A stretch of DNA of 64,000 nucleotides from Coenobita brevimanus (taxonomy: Eukaryota > Arthropoda > Malacostraca > Decapoda > Coenobitidae): contig CM064671.1 in NCBI GenBank assembly GCA_032717465.1, positions 56,044,272-56,108,271 of the forward strand. Direction: 5' to 3'. The position numbers were made by a program, and so were the translations under genes. This document shows positions 57,001 to 64,000 of this stretch, one piece after another. The first letter of the stretch is position 1; each line of letters begins with the position of its first letter. The notes under the pieces are model-generated. The model was not told the origin of the DNA and searched no databases. It saw only the letters and a program-made list of their open reading frames with translations.

Positions 57001-60000
57001 ATTAAAATTTGTTAAAATTTTTACAATCTTATACGGCTCCATAATATTTTTTTTTTTTTTTCTTGACTCTGGGTATATACCTTACAGCCCGTTCTCTATC
57101 GGCCGTAGTCTTAAACTATGGGCAGGCGTTCACTTTGCCCTATCCGCGTCTTTTGGTAGTCTTAACGTACGAAAGGGAGAGCGTAAAGTGTAAAGAAAAA
57201 AAAATAAGCATTGAATATTTTTATCGTTTTAAAAGACTTCACCGATTCTCTGGAGATGGTTAATTTACGTCGAGACGGAAACAAAGATGAGATACTGTAT
57301 CCACTTTCATTTTACTTCTCATTTTTTCTACCAAGCTGTTTATCAGATATGGTGCATGCTACTTTTATAACTAGAAAGATTAGTGCGTAAAATAATTTCT
57401 ACAGCAAAGAATGGCCGATTACTACCTAAACAGACGTCTGGTGCACAGCCAGTTAGTTTGAATTACGAAGTCTCATGTTTACGTTCGATGAGCTCTTGCA
57501 AATTCACACTATTTTGTTTTGACTTGGCAATATATTTTTCTGGTGTATTTTGGTGAGATCTGAAAGAATTTGGCTTTTATTTTCGGTGTTCGTGATTGGT
57601 TTTCAAATAATCACCCCCACCCCGTGTCTTGGGGGGTGGGATTACGGGGTTCTGAGTGGGAATAATGGCAAAAACAAGCATCTGGGGCAGATATATAGTC
57701 AAAATCGGTATGACCAGCCAAGGCGCTTTCGTAGGGTTATTACTGACCGCATGAACCCCTTTCAAACTATGTCTGACACCGAATTTTTCCTTCGCCACAG
57801 GTTCTGCGAAGCCTGTATGCATACTCTTATACAGAGTATTTAAGAACAAATGCCAGTCTTTAATAAGAGAAGAGGTAAGAATTGCAAACATTAATAGATT
57901 ATATTGTGTGTGAATCTTAGAAACTGTCATATGTATTGTTTTTATTTTAAGATATTGAATTTTAAAAATAATCAGTGTTACCAACTGTTTGCTGCGCCTG
58001 CCCACATGAAGGGGTACTCTCTCCCTCTTTCGAGATTACCATTTACGTTGAAGGTGTGAGCTTCCACTTCGAGCGGGGTATGGGAAGGGTAACCCCTGCC
58101 CTCATTTTCATGACCACAGGCGTCATGCCTGGCAGTCCTCCTACGTACTCTGCACCTCCACATGCCACAACTCGGCGCCAACACTCACCGTCCATACTGA
58201 ATATATGCAAGGGCTGTCTCATACAGGACTACTGTACTGGTATTCTCAGGGGTGGTTTTGACGACATGTCGGCGGTTCATTTATTAGATGAGTAAAGTCT
58301 TCCTGAAAGAATTTCAGATCTTTAAACTGTCTTCATTGCCACGGCCTGGGTTCGAGCCACTTAATGTAGTTCTTCAGTGTATTTTTTATCTATTCTTTCT
58401 TCCATGTACTGTTCAGTTTGGTGCCATTGCATTATTTTTTCACCAGTTTCCTTCAAACTAAGTATAACTGTTCCATGGATATGTGCCTCGGGCAAGCCTT
58501 GGGATATGCAAAAGGATTTATAAGTTTAAAATTCAGTCACATAAAGTTTTGGATCATGTGTTCTGGCATGTTCATTAATCATCATGACAGTTTGTACACA
58601 ACTATATCTGTGTCTTGTCACTGTATGAAAATTCTCCTCCATTCCCTTAGAAATACTGGCAATCTTTATTTTTCTGTAGCTTATATGTTATCATACATTT
58701 ATTTTTATATATATATATATATAATCTTCACTTCGTCCTAGAACATTAATTTTCTTTCTCCCAGCTAAAATTCCATTTTCTTTGCATTCCCCTGGTTCGT
58801 TTTGCTACTCTTTTGAATTCTGATATCTTTTATTTGACTTTTTTCATTCTTTTTTAGTTTTTTTTTTTTTTTTTCATGCTACGGTGGGTTTCTAAATTAC
58901 TAGCTTCACCCCTCGTCTCGATGTCTCCCATGTTATTTCATTTGTATCATATTTCCAGGGAATTTCAGAGTATTGTACATACATCTGCAATGTACTTTTG
59001 GAATGACACTCACTTTTACAATCGTTTTTTCCATCTATAACTTTTCTTCAGACCCTCAAAGGCACAGCATATTATACTAAAGTGCGATCTGATATACCAA
59101 GTACTGTTTCTCTCATGACAGTAATCTGTTCCACCCACATTTTATACCACATACGACGCCGGGTGACATAAGTGATAGAGCACTCATGCACACTGAAAAA
59201 ATCTTTCAGGAAGATATCGGAGACCTTTCTATTTTATAGGATCTAATGTTACCAGAAAATATGGTCAGTCTTCCACCTTTTTCAAATTAATATTGTGGTT
59301 TGCTAGCAGCTCTTGGGGTTTTGCTGGGAAGGTACTTAGTGCAGAGCCCTCTGTTTACTGGCTCATGGTCATCAAGATCATAGGTTGAACTTTGTGGTCT
59401 CCATTTTCTCAATGATTGAATATGGCCAACTACATCACTGATTAATACCAATAGACCTAATGGGTAAAATGAAAGTTGCATAATGTCCAGTGTTTAATCC
59501 ACTCTTGTCCATGATTGTTCTAAGAGAGATTTTACCGAAATGGAAATTCGCATGTTGCCTGCTTCTCATGCATTACTGTCGCGAAGTTCATATTGCGAGA
59601 CTTTGAGATTCCTTCTATATTAACGTTTTTGTACGACCCTGGACCCAGACGATTAAAGGATCTGTACTACGATGACTTATTTTGAGGTTTCAGCACCTCA
59701 AGCACACGTTGGCTCTTAAAGTGTTTACAGCTAATCACCAGATCACTTCCAGAATTCAGTTCAACAAGATGTCATCTATGCTTATTTACACTGGACACCC
59801 TTGCATCATTATTATCACATCCAGTGATTCATTGATTTGAATAACAAACCATAAAATAATTACTGGGTTCTTTCCTCGAAAGCACTCATAAGCTCCTGCA
59901 AGTTTTGCATAAATCATCATTTTACTGAGCAGTGCAATTAATGAGTGATATTTCCTTTAGTGGTTTCCATCCATTATAACCCACATCAATTTTGTAATCT

Positions 60001-60410
60001 CTTCTGCACTTCACCACTGTTCTAGAACTTTCTCTTCGCCGTTCACTCTACCACAGCTTACATTGTTTATACCCTCAAACAACTCCATGCTCCCCTTTTC
60101 TGTTTATGATAAATTCAGTTATAATCCATCACATTTTTTTTTTCCAAAGAAAAATCCACCTGCACCAGACTTCTTCCAACCCGAACTACAACCACATACA
60201 ATTAATAATCCGTTAAAAGTTTTATCAGATGGTGTATCATATGGTTCTTTTCTTTTTTAAGGGGGTGCGAGGAGATCCCACTTTCAAGTCCCAGGCCCAT
60301 TAGCCGCCTTATATTACATGCAACGAGTCCCCCCTGGCTACTTGGGAAACCAGTATCCTATGCCCTGCATCTGGATAGCAGTGTTTCAGTGAAGTTCATC
60401 CAAGCATTCA
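57000..60410. other. Upstream flank, no gene or element recognised
   Basis: AT-rich. A small inverted repeat lies at 57608-57642 (CACCCCCACCCC against GGGGGGTGGG), and frames at 57550-58295 lack recognisable domains. Confidence 0.4.
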
Positions 60411-60414
60411 TAAA

Positions 60415-60552
60415 TGTCTATCTATCTATCTGTCTATTGCCAGACGCCTTAATCCCCTTAGGGGTGGTCACAAACAAATCGTCTCCATGTCGCCCTGTCC
60501 TTCGCCGTTTCATTGTCCTGCTCCCAGCTCACCCTCCTCCCTCTCTCATATA
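60415..60552 (-). repeat. 3' end fragment of the RTE-like LINE
   Basis: CTATCTATCTATCTGTCTATTGCCAGACGCC-type tail and 3' end followed by TCTCCATGTCGCCCTGTCC, matching the copy at 50.3 kb over ~135 bp. Confidence 0.88.
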
Positions 60553-60802
60553 GATGTACAAATAATATTTTACCTTCTTGCTTAAGGGAAAGTCTAGATT
60601 ATTTTGAGATTTAGTTTATGTGTTTTTCTTGCGTTTAACGTAAGGAAAGCTTTACATCTTTTTGAGTTTCAGCAAGTTTTTGTAATGTTTATCAGAAATC
60701 TTATATTAAGTATGCTTAGCAAGTTGTTTTACGAATTACCTTACTGATGAAACGTAGATATGAAAAATTATCAGTGACAGTACATTATAAAGTTTATCAC
60801 AC

Positions 60803-61120
60803 CTATAAAAACACTGGATACAGGCAAGGATCGTTGTTAAATATTTGGTAATATTCGTGAATCATTAACAGCATTTTGGTATAATCTTCATATGTAAGCT
60901 CGTAAACAACAATGGCCGGGAACCCGTCCTTTCTGTAGATGTTGCCTTCTTTCTTCCATCGCCTAACCCATCGGCTGACGGTGGAGGCGCTAACACCCAT
61001 TTCCTTTGCAATGGCTCGAGAGGATTTACCTTCCATCCACAGTGACACGAACTTTGCTCGCTCTGCAAGGGCTGTTGGTTGGAAAGGATGTCGACCCTCC
61101 ATATTCCTGTGTGGATGCAT
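60803..61120 (-). CDS. Helix-turn-helix protein fragment, probably transposon-derived
   Basis: 105 codons from ATG at 61120. Residues ~18-60 form a helix-turn-helix of the homeodomain-like transposase type: LAERAKFVSLWMEGKSSRAI, AKEMGVSASTVSRWVRRW, then KKEGNIYRKDG. Such domains bind DNA at the N-terminus of Tc1/mariner-related transposases. After residue ~70 the translation loses any family character, so the rest may be intron or decayed sequence. It could be a first exon or an isolated fragment; no downstream catalytic domain is seen on this strand. Confidence 0.55.
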   Translation of the reverse strand: MHPHRNMEGRHPFQPTALAERAKFVSLWMEGKSSRAIAKEMGVSASTVSRWVRRWKKEGNIYRKDGFPAIVVYELTYEDYTKMLLMIHEYYQIFNNDPCLYPVFL

Positions 61121-61199
61121 TAATGGGAATTCTTGTTGTCATGGAAACTGAGAAAATTGCTTTGCGCAGCAACAAGGAATTTATTATAATATGATACTC

Positions 61200-62060
61200 T
61201 TAACAGTACTGATCGCTATTATAGACATAATGATTAAATACAACATTGCTTTGGTCAAGTGCAGAGGATTCATTTAATCATTGTTAAGAATAATGGATAA
61301 TACAAGTATACTGCATATGTCAGAGTGACCCATATGATAAAGTAGTGTACATATATGTAACAGGAAATCCATGAGAAACGGAAGTTATACAAATGTGGAT
61401 GTTTGTGTGTACATTCTCCACTGGTCATGATATACAGTATACTGTATATTGTAGTGTGTCCATTGCTGATTAACATTCACTGATTCACTGACTGATTGAC
61501 ATAACCTCACTGACTGACAGAATCACGTCAGGAAGGCACGATTCTGGTCAGTGATTTCAATGTATACGTGAGTAATAAGCAAATTGAAGGGATATACCAC
61601 TTCAGACTGCGGCAGACGTTTACGGTTTTGAATGCATTAGTATTATTTGCAATAGGTAAAATGAGGATAATTAATGAATACTTAACAGTATGCATATTAG
61701 AATAATGAATGCATAAAAGCAGGGAGCAGTAATAACGAGAAAACCTAAAGTTAAAATTGTCTTTACCGGTGACTGACTGGAATGAGGTTTTATATTAAAA
61801 GAAAAAAAAAATGGTGCATTCTTCTTGACTACTTTGTACCCTATGCAATATTAAAGAAAATGAGGTCTCTTTCCACCTTCAAGAAGATGGCAAGAGACCC
61901 TATTTTCTTAAGGGCATGTAGGGATTACGGCTAAGTTCCTGATTTCATTAGATTTAAATTACATGATTCAAGGTTTTGTGCCACATCAACGTATGGATCA
62001 TGGCTTTTTCACCTTTTGGATGTGGACGTATGGAAACAGAAGAACAAATTGCTGAAACTT
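61200..62060. other. Unassigned AT-rich sequence
   Basis: No coding region or element recognised. Confidence 0.4.
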
Positions 62061-62067
62061 AATAGAG

Positions 62068-62070
<3 letters not shown>

Positions 62071-62144
<74 letters not shown>
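62071..62144 (+). repeat. (TA)n microsatellite
   Basis: Pure TA run of ~74 bp. Confidence 0.97.
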
Positions 62145-62148
<4 letters not shown>

Positions 62149-62779
62149 TCTATATTCTAAACTGTTCGTCTGTGTGTTTGTCCACCTATGTCTTATTGAC
62201 AATAAAGTGGTAAATAATGCTTCTTGTAACCATGACTACGTACAGCTCCACACTACTTCTTCGCTTTTCTCAATAATTTCAACATTTTCTTTCGATGTAA
62301 GTGCTTCTGTCACTCATATTTGTGACATCTTGTTCGAAAGATTATTAAAGTTGGAAAATAACTGTTGAAAAGTAAAGGTTATGTACACCCAGTTTTGACT
62401 CATTAAGTAACAAGATGTTGACCTAAATTGAATAATGTCTTTTAACAACATAAAAAGCAATAGAAAAATCACGTCTTGAACTCGAACGGGAAAAATATAA
62501 ATTCGCGTTTACATTATAAACTCTTCTGATCTTTCGTAACTCCTCCAATATGATGGCAGTTTATTTGAGTTTATTCATGCTAATCTGAGATTATTTCACT
62601 GAATATTTAATACTGAATGAGGATATATATTGTACTACTCCAGTGATTTTTTTTTCAGTTTCCCCTGATATAATACTGTGTTGAGGAGATACGAAGGAAA
62701 AATTAAATAACCTCTCTTGTTAATGATGATATTGAGCTGCAAGGTAATTCTAACAAGTCTTCCGACCACCCTCCGACCA

Positions 62780-63960
62780 CACCTTATCTGGATCCGGATG
62801 CACAAACGGCCTTAAGGCTACACACGGCCTTAAGTCGCGTGATTGAAGGCCGTAGGTCGCACGAAGCACCTACAGGAGGGGAAGCCTAGGTAAGGCCACT
62901 TCAGCCGCTGAGGCTAGGTCGGAGCAGCCTTACTGTGTTGAGACATACAGTATAAAATAACTCCGATTTTATATTCTCTATTGCACAAACCGGACCAAAC
63001 TAGTTACTGTTTACCTCGGTATGGAGTTGATGGTTACCCGTGAACTAGATCGTGCTTTGCAAAGGAAATGAAGGTTTCTTGGATCCACTGAACCTCTTAA
63101 TATAAATGATGATCATGTATTGAGACAAAACCGCCTCCCCAGGAGCGAATTCCTTCATTTAACAGATCTAGAGCCTCATATTTGGAGTGTCACTCAACAC
63201 TCCCATGCCATTCTTGCCTACACAATTTTTGGCAACCCAGGGGTTCTACGCTAGTGGGAATTTTCAGAATGTTGTTGGAGAGTGATATTCATTAGTCAAG
63301 TGTATCCAAAATGGTATCGTGTGTGACAGATGGTTTATACAGAAAAGGACTCAGAAAAATTTAGATGCCCAGTAGTTTGCTGAGAAGGCCCGAGACTAGA
63401 GGGTTTCCACAAAATAAATAAATTTCCTAAAGTGATTGGGTCCCCATGGGGAGGGAGGGAAAAAATACATCATCCCTGCTTGTAAGGGGCAACTAAAAGG
63501 GACTTATTGTCTCCAGTCTTCCTTTCCTTATTGTCCTCTTTAGTCTTCTGTCCTACCCCCTTTTCTTGATGTTTGCGTGTTTCTTATGGTCATTATTTTC
63601 CCTCTACTTCTACTTTGCCATGCAGCCATATTTATGGATTGGTGATAAATCTTCATTATTCCTAACTTCCTAAAGTGCTTGAAGCAATGGATTGAATCCT
63701 CATACCAGTTAAGGCCCCAGATCACAAAGAACATGTATTTGTCAGTTGCAAAGGGTTCCATTCACTGGATGTTCAAGTTGTTCGTGACACCAACAAAATG
63801 ATAATGAACTATTATTAGAGATATCCTGGCAGCACTAACGCTACCTATACCTGAATTAATTCTGACCCCTACCGGAGATCTGTGAGCAAAGGTGTCTCCT
63901 GTGACAGTATTCTGCTAAGTAACTGTGGTTGCTGATTATTTTGTGTGAAGTCAGACAATG
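62780..63960 (+). mobile_element. PIF/Harbinger transposon remnant, possibly running off the right edge
   Basis: A palindrome-rich stretch with repeated GGCCTTAAG at 62798-62960 is followed by decayed transposase. Broken frames around 63110-63380 give RQNRLPRSEFLHL, FYASGNFQNVVGE and SVSKMVSCVTDGL, and 63698-63790 gives VKAPDHKEHVFVS and KGFHSLDVQVVRDTNK, the order seen in HARBI1-like transposases. The first catalytic Asp region between these blocks is not recognisable. Many stops and shifts. Confidence 0.75.
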
Positions 63961-64000
63961 GTCAGGTTAAACATGGCAAACATAATAAGTCGCCATTCAT

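Overview
The window is animal nuclear DNA, most likely from a decapod crustacean. It has long di- and tetranucleotide microsatellites, many decayed transposons from most eukaryotic superfamilies, an arthropod-type interstitial telomere repeat (TTAGG) and GT-AG introns. There is no prokaryotic gene organisation, no CRISPR array and no recognisable RNA gene.

The one host gene I can reconstruct is on the minus strand and fills most of the window. It is a complete ionotropic receptor (variant ionotropic glutamate receptor, chemosensory type) of 639 codons in 13 coding exons, running from the start codon at 52725 down to the stop codon at 6292. Every junction is GT...AG, all phases agree, and the exons add up to 1920 nt (640 codons with the stop). 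Exon order follows the family: signal peptide, short amino-terminal domain, ligand-binding half S1, M1, pore loop, M3, ligand-binding half S2, M4. Most exons are 90-220 nt and do not stand out as open frames. The gene is about 46 kb long because its introns are full of mobile elements; intron 11 alone is about 16.3 kb.

Left flank (1-6291): the 3' part of a piggyBac element with a long open transposase, then dispersed repeats. Intron 12 (6382-8780): two piggyBac-derived MITEs. Intron 11 (8911-25247): two minisatellites, a Ty3/gypsy-type LTR retrotransposon (10767-21654) with integrase upstream of reverse transcriptase, three DNA elements nested in it (one in each LTR, one in the RT region), and a pogo/Tigger-like element. 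Intron 10 (25348-32156): an old LINE remnant, a better preserved RTE-like LINE and a tandem duplication. Intron 8: a LINE tail and a foldback repeat enclosing TTAGG units. Intron 5: a Transib/RAG1-like transposase pseudogene, a third piggyBac MITE and LINE scraps. Intron 2: a Penelope-like fragment and an RTE LINE. Intron 1: a close copy of that LINE in the opposite orientation.

Right flank (52726-64000): LINE fragments, dispersed repeats, a short helix-turn-helix reading frame and a PIF/Harbinger transposase remnant at the edge.

Most mobile elements carry stops, frameshifts or changed catalytic residues. The exceptions are the piggyBac frame at the left edge, open throughout what can be seen, and the LINE at 27.6-29.7 kb, which keeps an intact YADD. 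The receptor exons are intact throughout.
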